From contig NC_053044.1 of assembly GCF_003473485.1 (NCBI RefSeq), positions 31,872,091-31,936,090 of the forward strand: 64,000 nt of DNA. The letters run 5' to 3'. Positions 10,892 to 22,371 of the stretch are shown here, piece by piece (position 1 is the stretch's first letter; each line of letters begins with the position of its first letter). The notes beneath the pieces were generated by a model. That model was not told the origin of the DNA and ran no database searches. It was given only the letters and a program-made list of their open reading frames with translations. The position numbers were made by a program, and so were the translations under genes. The DNA is from Medicago truncatula. Taxonomy: Eukaryota > Streptophyta > Magnoliopsida > Fabales > Fabaceae.

Positions 10892-12589
10892 ATAAATAAA
10901 TAATTAGAGCGTATTATTAATAAAGCAATAGTTAAAGTTGCATTGACCTTTAAACAAGATAAATAAATAAGAACAAAATTTCCAAAAATGGTACTTAAAA
11001 AGAAATAGACGGATTATGATTAAGAATTAAATAGATTTTTTTTTTGAAGAAGATAAAATGGAATATAAAATCAAAAGCATGGAAAATCAGCATAAGAAGT
11101 GCCAAAAATCAACCGAATAGATTAATTGAAAGCATCCATTGCTTAAATGCTCAAGAGGGTGAAAACATATTCTTTGTGATGGTTGAAGACTCATAAACAC
11201 AATTTTGGTTTTGATCTTTATGATTGTCGGACGAATCCTTCGTATGTTTAGGATTTATCACCTTGTGTTGTCGTTATAGGCTCTTTATCTTCTTCCTTTT
11301 CTATTTCGGTTTTTTGTGACACTGTTGTGAGCCATTTTTAAGCACATCTTAGGTTTAACTTCCTTCTCTTTTTGTTTTTTATTATATATATTGATTCTCT
11401 TTTAGCTTCTTAAAAAAAAATTGATAGATTAAATTTGTATTTTAATACATCGTTGTTTTCTATGTTTCATTCCACTAAAAATAATATTGTTTAAGACATA
11501 TCAGACACTAAATATTAATACATCTTTTAATCGGGATTCATTCAAATTTTGGCACACAATGATGTGATAATAATATAACTCTTTTGCTAAACTCAACTTG
11601 TTGAATTGTGATCTCCATAATTCAAACATATGAAGATGTTTATATGAATATTATCAACATTACTAGTTTTTTTTGACAAGATCAAGATTACTAGTTGAAA
11701 TAGGTTTTACATATGTAAAATATTGTCTTTTTTATTGCTACTTGCGGTGGGTTTATTTTAAGGCTCCACATACGTTGTTACGAGTACCATTTTAGGTTTT
11801 TAAAATGGTCTTCTTCTTGAGGCAATACTTAGACCTTAGTTCGAATATACTAGAATATTATCAGTGTAACTGAACTCACTTAAAAACTAAACCAGTTCCT
11901 CGAAAAGTTCGAGATGCAAGTACAATTGAACATATCGTTCACTTTTTGACCTATTATTAGTATATTACGTAGTAATTTTTAATGGTTGATGTTCGTGAAA
12001 TGGATTGGACATGTTCCCCTGGTTTTTCATGTAATTAAATTATAAAGTTCTATAAAACCTCTAAATAAACATTACTATAAAGTGCTAGAGTCTGTTAAGA
12101 TTTATTATTCTATTATTAGTTGAAAGTTGATGTCATTACTGATGCAGGACCACTTCTTCATGTTTATCCGTCAGTTACGTTAGTAAAAAAATTTATCAGA
12201 ATCTTAGGAGTGTTATTTAAACAATTAATTTGGTTGATAATTTGTGGGACAACATAATTTACAAAGAAATAGTAGGAAGTTGCACAAAAATCAAAGTAAT
12301 AAAAAGATAAAGTAAAAGATAATAGAAATATAAGAGGGAAAGTTGTCACATGTTCAAATATCATTTTTATTCTATTATTGGTTGAAGGTTGATGTCTAGG
12401 ACCACTTTTTTGGATGATTTGAATCACTTCTCCTTCACCGTCACCATTCAGAACCATAATCAATTTTTTTGTCTAATTTAAAATACGCAGTGCCGCACGT
12501 GGTAAATCAGCAAAATCATTTTATTTAGGAGAGCGAAATTTTAGACTTGGCACCGTTTAACACATATAGTTGCAGTTTACTACAACAAT
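10892..12589. other. Intergenic sequence with MITE-like debris, no gene seen
   Basis: A 45-bp imperfect direct repeat (tattctattattagttgaaa and relatives) occurs near 12108 and 12368, on both sides of an AT-rich insert of about 200 bp. Parts of that insert resemble 42380-42510 (caaaaatcaaagtaat). The open frame on the minus strand at 12164-12463 lies within this repeat and is not a gene. Confidence 0.4.
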
Positions 12590-12863
12590 GAAAATTTTGG
12601 TTTGTTTATGATCAATGTTGGTGTTACGTTATTTGATTTAAAGGAAAAATTGAGTGATTATTTCAACGATGTTGCTATAAGAAGTTTGGTTAGTGTTGAG
12701 TATCATCCTCCGTTAATTGATTTAGATGAACACGTTCGATTCACTAAGATGAAACTTTAAAACGACGATGATGTGAAAACTGTTCCCTATATTTGATCAA
12801 TATAGTTCCAAGGAACCAATCGAGATAGACGCTTCCTTATTGAGATCTATCAATATTTTCGGG
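12590..12863 (+). pseudogene. MuDR-type transposase N-terminal remnant
   Basis: Plus-strand reading gives VGVTLFDLKEKLSDYF, then DLDEHVRFTKMKL, then DDDVKT, followed by a segment resembling IEIDASL after stop codons or shifts. This order (LxDLKxxL ... VRFTxMxLxNDDDV ... IEIDA) is the N-terminal domain that precedes the MULE transposase in legume MuDR elements. The frame has stops and the catalytic domain is absent, so it is a fossil. Identification rests on motif memory. Confidence 0.5.
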
Positions 12864-13932
12864 TAAGTTTTATTGGTCTCAGGATATTTCAAGAAATTGT
12901 AGCGTGCATGGTTGAACCTAATTAAGAAACTAGCTTGCCTTGTCCATGATCTTGTTTGTGTTTAACCGATGTTTTTAATTTTTGTTGTTGTTGTTGTTAT
13001 TGTTATTGTTGATGATGATGGTGATGAATTACATTGTTGAATTTTATTTAATGGAGTGTTAGTCATGTTTTTTCATGGTTTCATTATGCATATGGATTAT
13101 GAAAACACATTTTGGATTCTAAAATTCAAATGGAGGTATTTTTGAAAAAAAGAAAGAAGAAAGGTGCCCAAAAAGTATGGGGAAAAAAAAATCACAACAA
13201 ATTGGCATGTAATAAGGATGCATTCACTTCCTTAAAAAAAAATAAAAATAAATAATGCACTTGATATAAGAAATTATAAAAACTTAAATTATCCTATAAT
13301 TTTAGTTCTTACTATTTAGGTTGAAATATCTATTCATAACGTCAACTTATAATAGTAAGGATCAATTACTAAACGTCAAATTAGAATAGTCAAACAAATA
13401 ATTTTACATATGTAATAGTGGTAAATTTAGTAGTATAAATACCACACTTTGATTCATGTAAACGTGCATCATTTTTGAGAAATCAAAACATATCATCCTA
13501 CTTCCTTCTCTCTTGATTTTCTTAATCTGATAAATCCTAGTACTATATATTATTTGAAGTATTATAAATTAAAGTAGTACTTAATATCATTTTATTAGTT
13601 CACTAATATCATAAAATAAGTATTTAAATATCTAAATCTTTAACAACACTCACTTTTTTTATACTAAAGGTGAAAACAAATAATAAGAGTGAATAAGTGA
13701 ATAGTTTCACTACATGATGATATGCCACTATCTCTAATTGAAGGTTACAAGTGAAGACAAGACTTTATCTCATTTCTCCACCATACAACTAATATCATTC
13801 ATCCTCAGTCTTAATTTCCAATTTCTAACCAATGTTTCTTTATCTTTCAACTTACGAAGAAATAAAAAAAAAAATGTACATTATTCAACAATAAATTTCT
13901 TCATTAGCACCAAAGAAAGAAACAAAACAAAA
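12864..13932. other. NdhN upstream region (promoter and 5' UTR inferred)
   Basis: No other gene was recognised. A (gttgtt)n-type microsatellite lies near 12980-13020. The last few hundred bases before 13933 should hold the NdhN promoter and leader; no specific regulatory element can be assigned with confidence. Confidence 0.35.
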
Positions 13933-15601
13933 ATGTTAGCCTCTGCAAGCTTAGGTTGTGGAGGACCAACATGCTCTAACATTCAGCAACCACCAAGGAA
14001 CAGCTTCATGGCTGAAAATCATAACAACAGTGTAAGATTGATGATGGGTTGGAGAGGAAAACAATGTAACAGTAACAGAAGTAAAAGGGTAGTGAAATGC
14101 AGTAGTGGAATAGGATTAGGTGACTTCATTGGAGGAGATTTGGTTAAATTTGATATTGGACGTTGGCTTTCAGATGTTGAAGAACATAAAGCACTTGCAA
14201 TATATACTCCTCATGAAGGAGGGTATGAAGGACGTTACTTATCGCGTCTTCAACGTCAAGGTTACTATTTTCTTGATCTTACAGCTCGTGGTCTTGGTGA
14301 TCCTGAAACCACTCTCACCAAAGTTCACCCTGTTTGCCCTGTAAGTACATACCTTGTGTCTCTTTTCTTATTAATTTTATGAACGAACGAAATTGACCTA
14401 GGGAAAACATATTTGAGGACTAAATTGACTACCTAAAAATAGATTCGAGTATCAAAATGAATGATAAAAGATACTCTTGTGGGCATGCTTGCAATTTCGA
14501 TACATTTAGAAACTATATAGTGATATATATAGCGCCTCACACATATTCAAGAACCAAAATAGTTGTTTGCTCCTTTAAAATACTTTTTCGGCTTTTAATG
14601 ATTAATAGCTATTATTACCAATGTAGTACATACCAACACTTAAGATTGAAAGTGTGTCTGGCATGTGTCACTGTATGACATCAATAGTACAACGATACAT
14701 GTGGTGTGGTTACATTCTATAACTTTCATTTTCTCAAACTGTTATTAGTTTCTACGTGTAAGTGTCAATGTCGTGTCTAATGAATGTTTCTGTCTTAGTG
14801 CTTCATAGATTATTACTCAAGTTTACACTACATGGAATTTTTTCATGAATCCCAGGCTCATTTAGGAAAGCAACCAATAGCAAGGTGGTATTTCCCACCA
14901 GAAGTTGATTACAGATTGGAAGCATTACCACCAAATGCCAAAGGACTGGTGGTGTGGATCATTGAAGCTAAGGTGTGGATTATGCTTTACTTTTATTACA
15001 TTAAAATACCCCTCACATACTTAAAACAGAATGATTATTGCTTTTATGTTTTCTCATATTGAAATTTATTATAAGTACACCATCTCAAAATGCTTTTAGA
15101 TGAAGTAGGGTGAATTATTTGTATTATTATTATATCTCTAGGACAATGCACAAACCCACCTATTTTTTTTGAATGGCTGCTGTACTAAAATGTTGCTTCG
15201 GATGTTGCTTAGGTTCTCTCCAAGGCTGAACTACAATTCCTTGCTCTGCTGCCAACACTAAGGCCTAATGTGAGGGTCATTGCTGAATGTGGAAATTGGT
15301 AGGATGCCAAATTTTCTAATAACCTTTTTGTAGATTTTACAGTTTTTATTCTTCTTTGCTTATTTCTTTTGATATTTATCAGTGCTCTCTGTTGCAAAAC
15401 TTGTGCTTGAGGACTCCAATTTACTTCAGTTTAAATTTCCACCTTTATATGCAAGGTCTAGTTTGGATTAACATCTAGCAATAAGAGCTTCTCCACAATG
15501 AAATCTCATTCTAATGTTTGTTTATGTGAATGATCAGGAGAAAGTTTATGTGGAAGCCGCTAAACGAAATTGCTGGACTAACCACTAGTCAGGAAGCTTG
15601 A
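13933..15601 (+). CDS. ndhN: NAD(P)H-quinone oxidoreductase subunit N, chloroplastic (NdhN)
   Basis: Nuclear gene for a stromal-arm subunit of the thylakoid NDH complex, which passes electrons from ferredoxin to plastoquinone in cyclic flow around photosystem I. Four exons with GT-AG introns, 13933-14340, 14856-14972, 15213-15298 and 15538-15601, join in frame to 224 residues. I chose the ATG at 13933 because it begins a Ser/Asn-rich, Lys/Arg-containing transit peptide; the open frame upstream has no ATG needed by the family. The mature part shows GGDLVKFD, then EGGYEGRYLSRL, RGLGDPE, WYFPPEVDYRLEALP, KGLVVWIIEAKVLS and the closing MWKPL, all typical of NdhN from cyanobacteria to plants. The remembered Arabidopsis counterpart is At5g58260, next to the YCF54 and FHIT loci also found here. 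Confidence 0.93.
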
Positions 15602-16021
15602 TAGATGATGATGCATTTGATTTTCCAAGCATCAACAACCAAGTAGGAATATTTTCATCTGTCTTCAAGCTTGAACTTCCAACTCAAGGCACTTTGCAGA
15701 TAAGAAAATACACCAAAAGATATATAACGATGAATGAATATCATTGTAAATAATTAGATTTACCACAACCATGAGTGATATGTACATTCTCAAGGTTTAA
15801 TTTTGTCATGGCACAAACATTTTCATCAAAGATGATATTTCAAGAAATTATATAGATTTGCAATGTGACATTTCTAGATGTGAAAAAAACACTGGTTTGA
15901 ATGAACTAAATGGAAGTTTTGCAGTAATTTGACCAACTATAAAACCAAACGTCCTTCGTTCTTTTTGTCTTCATATGAATATGAATTAATTTGCCCTCAC
16001 ATCACAATAGATTAATTATGT

Positions 16022-16065
16022 TTTGGTCCCTGTGAGCTTAGCTCGGCTGGTAGGGACATCGCATA
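16022..16065 (+). mobile_element. SINE head fragment joined to P450 exon remnant
   Basis: The sequence tgagcttagctcggctggta resembles the A-box region of the legume SINE seen at 44594-44712. It ends abruptly at about 16065, where P450 exon sequence resumes, so the SINE seems to have been inserted in, or deleted together with, part of the exon. Confidence 0.45.
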
Positions 16066-16896
16066 ATTGATTGCGCTTGTGCCGAGGTGCTAAAACTTTG
16101 CACGGGTAGAATCCCAGTCCTGATATGCAAACTAGTAACCAAAACTTTCATTCCGAGTAAACCATCAAAACGGCTCCTGATTCTGTAAGGTAGTGACAAG
16201 TTAGTCCCTAAAATTATTAATATTTTAAAAAAAAAAACCCGGCTTTGCTAATTGAACTCTTACTTTTATAACTTACCTTCATATTTAAATTGGTCTTCTA
16301 CATTTAGTCCATTACTACAATAATTTCAATCTATCGAATTACGTTCGAAAAAGACTAATCTGCAAGACAATTTGCAAGGTCGAGGACATATTTGAATTAT
16401 TAGCAGTCTTAGAGACTAACTTTGTGTCATTCTGCAAATCCTGTCCATCATTTTGATTCTTATGGCTGAGAATAAACTAATTTCAAAATACTATGAAACA
16501 AACAATAACTAATTAAACTTGTTTATTGTGGCATAAAATGCAGCTAACAATGGTTATTCATGAATCCTCGCGCCTTTATTCAGCTGTACCTTTATTGTCA
16601 AGGAATGTTTTCAAGGACATGAAATTTGGGAATATTGATGTCCCTAAGGGCACTGAACTTTGGATATTGATAATAAGTTTGCTAATGGAACTGCTGGTGC
16701 TTGTAAGCATCCACAAGTGTATATGCCATTTGGAGTTGGTCCAAGAGTTTGTCTTGGACAACACTTGGCTTGGCTATGCTTGAACTTAAGATGCTCTTGG
16801 CTCTTATTTTGTCTAACTTCTCTTTCTCCCTCTCTCCAAGATACATACATACTGAAGCCAGACCATGGAGTCCAGCTAGTAGTAAGAAAACTATAA
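16066..16896 (+). pseudogene. Cytochrome P450 (CYP714-like) pseudogene, copy 1
   Basis: A remnant of a P450 of the CYP714 type, whose members act on gibberellins and related diterpenoids. The first piece (16066-16139) matches the exon ending in the RIPDFD region of copy 2 but is shifted. After an intron-like gap, 16543-16896 encodes IHESSRLYSAVPLLSR (K-helix ExxR present), then MKFGNIDVPKGT, and then jumps directly to FANGTAGA and the heme-binding loop PFGVGPRVCLGQ. About 70 bases coding for the PERF region are missing. The jump occurs at the shared pentamer tttgc that flanks the lost segment in copy 2. The N-terminal half is absent, so no functional enzyme is possible. Confidence 0.85.
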
Positions 16897-17640
16897 ACCT
16901 TTGACAAAATTTAGGGGCACTGTGAGTCTGTGACATGTGTGTATCATTCCTGATTGGTATCGTATGCGTATCAAACACATGATATGATCAGTTCTATTCT
17001 GTCTTCATCCTGTCTATTCTATCTTGATCATCAAATCGATCCTTAAAATATTTTATTACAATTGTACTCTATTTCATGAACCTAAGAATTAATAATAATC
17101 TTCTTGCCTAAGTGTACAAAAACATCAATGCTAATTGTATAATGTTGTTGCACTAATTTCCTATTTTCATGTTTCCAAAGTGGCTGGAAGTGGTGGCCCC
17201 TGTTTTTCATTTTTGCCTTAATTGGGACCTTTTTTTATATTTTTTCTTTCTTTTTAACCTATTCATGTAATAGATTGGTTTATGGCCTGTACTCTTCTTT
17301 ATATATGTTTCTTTATTTTTTTGTTGGACAATATATTCTTCTTTCTCTATATACATTAGGTTTTTTGAATAGTTTGGTTTTTCATTTTTTTTAAACAATC
17401 CTCGTTATCAATGATTTGGACCTCAACGTTACAAATTCATAGTTATTTGAATACTAAAATGAATCAATATGTTTATTGATAATAAAATAAATAAATAAAT
17501 AAAAAATTTCTAATAGATTTGCAATGTGTCAATTCTAGATGAGGGGAAAAACTGGTTTGAATGAATTAAAAGGAAATTTTGGAGTTATTAGATCGATTAT
17601 AAAATCAAAAGGCATAAGCAAAATAGGAATATTGCATTTC

Positions 17641-18100
17641 ATCATGAATTAGAGAAGAAATACTCATAGGCATAGACAAACACATAGGGGCCAGACTAAT
17701 ATTGATGCTCTAACTAAGCTGCCATGACAAACCCAATCAACTTGCCTCCTAACAAAATCTAGCTTGTAATGACTATGATCGGCTATAATTTTGCGACATT
17801 TTTCAAAAGATTGTCTATCGATCTCATTAGATGGTTGCTCAACTGGGCCCCTCAAATTTCTCAACCAATCAGGTCGTAACTCTCGATCTTTTTTTTTTTT
17901 AAAAATATAGGCAATTTTGAAGGGCTTATTGAACAACCTTCGTCTCATAATTGTATAGATATTAGCATCCACTATTACATTGCTAAGCAGACATGAGTTT
18001 ATAGCCCTAGTTTTCAGCAGTCTTAAAGGGAAAGGAAAATAGCATAGGCCTCACCCTCTGCAACAACCGAGCATTGAGAGCATTTGTCTAAGATACAAGT
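17641..18100 (-). mobile_element. LINE RNase H-like remnant
   Basis: Minus-strand reading at 17664-17972 contains CRKIIADHSHYKLDFVRRQVDWVCHGSLVRA, matching the end of the RNase H (RVT_3-type) domain of plant LINEs, where NFVRRQAN..AH.LAR is common. No catalytic Asp set or start is left. It sits inside the second copy of the segmental duplication and accounts for part of its greater length. Confidence 0.55.
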
Positions 18101-18490
18101 GATGCACTAATATTTAAATTCACCCTTCATGAGTCATATAAATCCCAAGCATATATTTTTTCCAAAACCAATAATAATATATAGATTTAGCTGCGCAATA
18201 GGTGGATCAACGTGCATTAAATATGAATAAATGAAGTATCAAACTAAAATCTTTGTCTTTTTCTTGTTATTTTAGCTGAGCAGATCCATATACTTATTCC
18301 TATCATAGCAAATTAAATCTCCTTTGACTTGAGTTTACATAGAAAGTTAATTTTTAGCTATGAAGCTCCAGTTTGATTTGCAGTTTTTGAATAACTGCAA
18401 AAATATATACTTGGCAGTTTGGAAACATGAAGAAAATTGGTTAATTTTCTTGTTTCATTATTGATAACTGCAAGAATATATACTTGGCAG

Positions 18491-19209
18491 GCTTTGAATC
18501 AACTGCAGTTGTTGCTTCATGGTGTCTTATGTTATTGGCCTCAAATCAAACTTGGCTAGATCGTGCTCGTGCCGAGATACTAGAAATTTGCAGCGGTAGA
18601 ATCCCAGATTTTGATATGATTTCAAAGATGAAGCTGGTAAGGACAACTTTCATTTTGATTAAATTTTCAAAATGGTTCTTGATTTTATAAGTAGGTAACA
18701 AGTTGTTGAGAAACGAACGATAACTAAGTTTGTTGTGGCATTCAATGCAGGTGATAATGTTTATTCATGAATCGTTGCGCCTTTATCCACCTGTACCTTT
18801 ATTGCCAAGACACACTTAGGAGGACATGAAATTCGGGAATATCGATGTCCCAAAGGGCACTGGCCTTTGGATATTGATACTAAGTTTGCATACAAATCCT
18901 GATATTTGGGGAGAAGATGCCTACAAATTCAACCCAGAGAGATTTGCTAATGGAACTGCTGGTGCTTGTACTCATCCACACGTATATATGCCATTTGGAG
19001 TTGGCCCAAGAGTTTGTCTTGGACAAAACTTGGCCATGCTTGAACTTAAGATGCTTATAGCTCTAATTTTGTCCAACTTCAAATTCTCCCTTTCTCCTAG
19101 ATACATACATTCACCTGCATTTGGCCTTATTTTCAAAATAAGCAATAAAAGAACCATTCATGTTTGTTACATCCTAAGACAGATTTATTCCCTATGTGAG
19201 AAATTTTAA
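18491..19209 (+). pseudogene. Cytochrome P450 (CYP714-like) pseudogene, copy 2
   Basis: Two exons remain. The first, 18491-18635, encodes the I-helix (FESTAVVASWCLMLLA), where the usual AG[HYF]E[ST]T motif is recognisable, through RIPDFDMISKMKL. After a GT-AG intron of 115 bases the second, from 18751, encodes IHESLRLYPPVPLLPRH, a TAG stop at 18817-18819, then MKFGNIDVPKGT, NPDIWGEDAYKFNPERF, and the heme loop PFGVGPRVCLGQ with the Cys ligand. The C-terminal tail continues past the family's normal end to a stop at 19207-19209. The nonsense codon and the lack of the first half of the protein make it a pseudogene. It keeps the PERF segment that copy 1 lost. Confidence 0.88.
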
Positions 19210-19811
19210 GTTTTACTTAAGGGGGGATTTTCCAAGTGTCAATATTATTGATTACTTATTTTTCATTTAATAAACGTTTTGACTTTTGACACAATCGGAG
19301 TTGTATTGGGTCTTAACAAAAGAGGTTAGATTCACATAAATTGTGACCGTCTAATAATGAAAATATATTATTAAAAACCAAAAAAATATAAAATGATGGT
19401 TTGATTTAAATTTAATGAAAATGTATTATTAAAAACTAAAAAAATAAAGAAATCAATATATAGAAAAGATAAAGTTATGTTTGCCTTCATCCGAATTTTG
19501 GGGGGGGTCTGGTTTTTTGTGTAGGCTCCTGAGATTCATAGCTTATTACTGAGAGGCAGAAAACCAATTTCCAAATGATTCAACTCTTGTAGAAAGGAGA
19601 AATCTCTAAAAAGGTTATATACTCTCCATTGATTAATCAAATGTACGTATTTTTCATCATTAAGATTTTATGCAACGTATATATATTGTTGTAACATTGC
19701 TTTTGTTAATGCATTTTTTATTGAAATGTTGTTGAATATATAGATTTTACAATAGTTATAGCATCGGGGAGTGATCTAACGTATAATAGAAGAAAAAGGA
19801 GGATATAAATA
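19210..19811. other. Intergenic sequence upstream of the reticulon-like gene
   Basis: AT-rich; presumably carries the promoter and 5' UTR of the gene starting at 19812. A run of seven to eight G lies at about 19501. No specific element is assigned. Confidence 0.35.
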
Positions 19812-21660
19812 ATGGTTCATCATGAGGAATACATGGATGTTGCAGACTCTGATTTTCTCCATAATAACAAAGAACAACTTACTGATGATGACTCAGAATT
19901 TGAAACTGTGTTTGAGAATTACTTTGCATTCTCCGTTGCCAAGAATCGCTTCTTTGCCCGAAAACTGCCGCTTCATGTTGTTCTAGGTTCCGGAAAAGGT
20001 ATGCTCGCGTGTTTCTTTTACATTTCATGAGAAGCACCGATACAAAGCTCATTTTGAAACTCTTTATTATTAGCTGAAATTCGTATGATTCTCACTAATT
20101 TATTTGAGTCTCGTTTCTTATTTGATGTGGCTCATTACTAAAATGGTAAGGTCGACTTTAATTTCAACTGTTCTTGAAAAGAAATTGTTGTAAAGTGTTT
20201 GCTAGCAATCATGTGCATTCCATTCATTTTTTCATACAATGCAAGTTTCATTGATGTTGTTAAGTGGGATTCATATTTACTAATAAGTTGGCAAACGCTC
20301 GAGCAAAGCGAATAGAGCTAAAAGCACTACGAGTGTTGTGTATCAAAAGCGACAACCATATGTTTCAACCAAAAGGGTTGGGGTACAGGAGCAAAGCTCC
20401 CTGCACAACAATAATCAATATGTTGTCGGAAACATAGGCACAGTTGGCCAAACTCTATGATTGATCATTGTGTTCCTATGCATCTATTTATTCGTTTTAT
20501 TTAGAACCCGATTTGTTAATCGAACTGTTGCAAAGTAAAGTGAATCTGTTAACCACATTTGAGGGAGTTACTTGGCAATTATAGTATTATTTTACATTGA
20601 ACAGATTTTTTTCTTTCTGTTTTGGTTGTGATAAAATTTATGTCTGCTTATAGCTGCTGATATAATACTATGGAGAGAGAAGAGGATCACAGCAAGCATT
20701 CTAGCTGGTGTAACTGTCATATGGTTAGCATTTAAGATGATGGAATACACTCTGCTTAGTATCATTTGTGACTCTCTCCTAATACTATTGGCAATGTTGT
20801 TCCTCTGGACCAATCTAAGGTCCTTGATTGGCATGTGAGTTTAATTCACTTTATACTCAGTTACTTAAGTGCTTTTCTCTTTTTAATGAATGAATTATAC
20901 ATTTTCTTTTTAATACAGATCTCGACCTAAGTCATCAGCATTCATCATACCAGAAGGGATGGTTTTTAAAACTGCTATTTCAATGACAAAAAACATTAAC
21001 AAACTACTCAAAACATTTCGAGTCCTAGCTTCCGGACGGGATTTCAAGAAGTTTCTTTTGGTGCCTTTCAGCAACCTTTTAAGCTTTTTGCTTAGTCATC
21101 TTGTCACAGTATCATTTGGTTTTACCTGACAAATAAATAATCTGCAGGTTACATGGACATTAGGAGTTGTTTCACTTCTTGGCATTTGGTTCAGTGTTCC
21201 TACTATATGCTACATAGGTCAGCTACATATAATACTGTCAAATTATAATCCAGTTTTTACACGGTTAAGGAATCTACAGGTGCTGAAGAGATCAATACCA
21301 CTGAATCAAGATTTGATTCATTGGTACTAATCACTTATCTGCAGCAACTGTATGATTAATTCCTTAACTATAGGGAATCCGGGTAATAGCCGGAACCAAG
21401 CAGCTATTTATCATGATAGTGACATATTCGACACTAAGATATTACTGAAATTCTAGTTAGTACTAATATTATTTCTCTTTTGCTCTGTTGATGTAGCGAC
21501 TGTGATAATGCTGACAGTGCCAGCAGTGTATGAAAAGAATCAAGATATTGTAGATATTATTTCTGAGAAGGCGCTGATTGAATTAAATATTCAATATGCA
21601 GAGTTGATGAAGAAATTTTTTGGGAAGTCCCGACACTTGCAAGATAGAGATCTAGAATAG
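19812..21660 (+). CDS. Reticulon-like protein (RTNLB family)
   Basis: A membrane protein expected in the tubular endoplasmic reticulum, where reticulons insert hairpins that curve the bilayer. Five exons with GT-AG introns, 19812-19998, 20654-20834, 20919-21060, 21148-21217 and 21497-21660, join in frame to 247 residues. The short acidic N-terminus (residues 1-45) is followed by the reticulon homology domain: ADIILWRERRITASILAGV (the W-R-x-[KR] motif that opens plant RTNLB domains), a first long hydrophobic pair ending LFLWTNLRSLIG, a hydrophilic loop of about 65 residues, and a second hydrophobic pair WTLGVVSLLGIWFS and TVIMLTVPAVYEK. It ends with the basic KKFFGKSRH tail and lacks a luminal signal peptide, as usual. 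The subgroup is not determined. The exon pattern is consistent and no damage is seen. Confidence 0.88.
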
Positions 21661-22371
21661 AGGTAAAACAAGTCTATATGGTGTCGATTCAAATTAGTAC
21701 TTCATGGTGATTTTTTTTTTTTTTTTTTTTTATGTTTTTCTGCCTACGCTGCAAACAAGACATGCACCAAAAAATGTTGCTACACAGTTCTTCCTCAAAC
21801 CTGTGTTCATCACAAAGGATGAAAGAATGTAGAAAATGAACTACAATGTACATCTGTACTGGGAAAGCCAAGTCTTTATAGATACATTGATTCATGTTCA
21901 AGAGTTCTTAGGGGCATTGCATGATATGATAGGACAAGGCTTATATTGTTGTAAAGAAAGCCTTTTTATATGCCAATCAATAAAAAGTGTAAACTAGTAC
22001 ATTTGATAGATTCACATCAACTATCGAGCCTTTACACAAGCTTTATATAATCCAAATATCTCATCTTTAAATTTAGTTTGTTAAAAAGACACGATATCAA
22101 ACACGCAGTCGGAGCTTTCAAGCAAAAGAGAACATCAATTTTACAACAATATCTATATTTCACTCATTTGAGGCATAAAAACAATACCTAGAACTTAGAT
22201 CCTAAGGACAACAGTTGAACTTTAAATAATTATACTGCCTTCCAAAAATTACAAAACTGAAAGCAAATTTAGCTGACATAAACTACATACAGTTTTACAT
22301 TAACAAAAATTGTTGGAGAAATAGATCTACAAATTCCGGTTACTGAAACAGAATGGGAAAAAAAAAAAGTC
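21661..22371. other. Convergent 3' UTRs of the reticulon-like and YCF54 genes
   Basis: No coding sequence. A run of T (about 21713-21731) and AT-rich DNA separate the two genes, which point toward each other. An aataaa-like signal (caataaaaagtg) lies near 21978 on the plus strand. Confidence 0.4.

Larger units (their letters stand above)
15848..19140 (+). repeat. Segmental tandem duplication: NdhN 3' flank plus P450 fragment
   Basis: The sequence at 15848-15955 (agatttgcaatgtgacattt and onwards) is repeated at 17514-17615 (agatttgcaatgtgtcaatt and onwards). The P450 pieces at 16066-16140 and 16543-16896 are repeated at 18563-18635 and 18751-19140. The offset grows from about 1.67 kb to about 2.5 kb because a LINE remnant (17641-18100) and other sequence lie in the second copy. 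The whole block therefore looks duplicated once and then modified. Confidence 0.75.

Noticed and set aside
20280..20460. Repeat-like sequence in the first reticulon intron that might be a Helitron end
   Set aside because: No CTRR end with a preceding hairpin could be placed with confidence.
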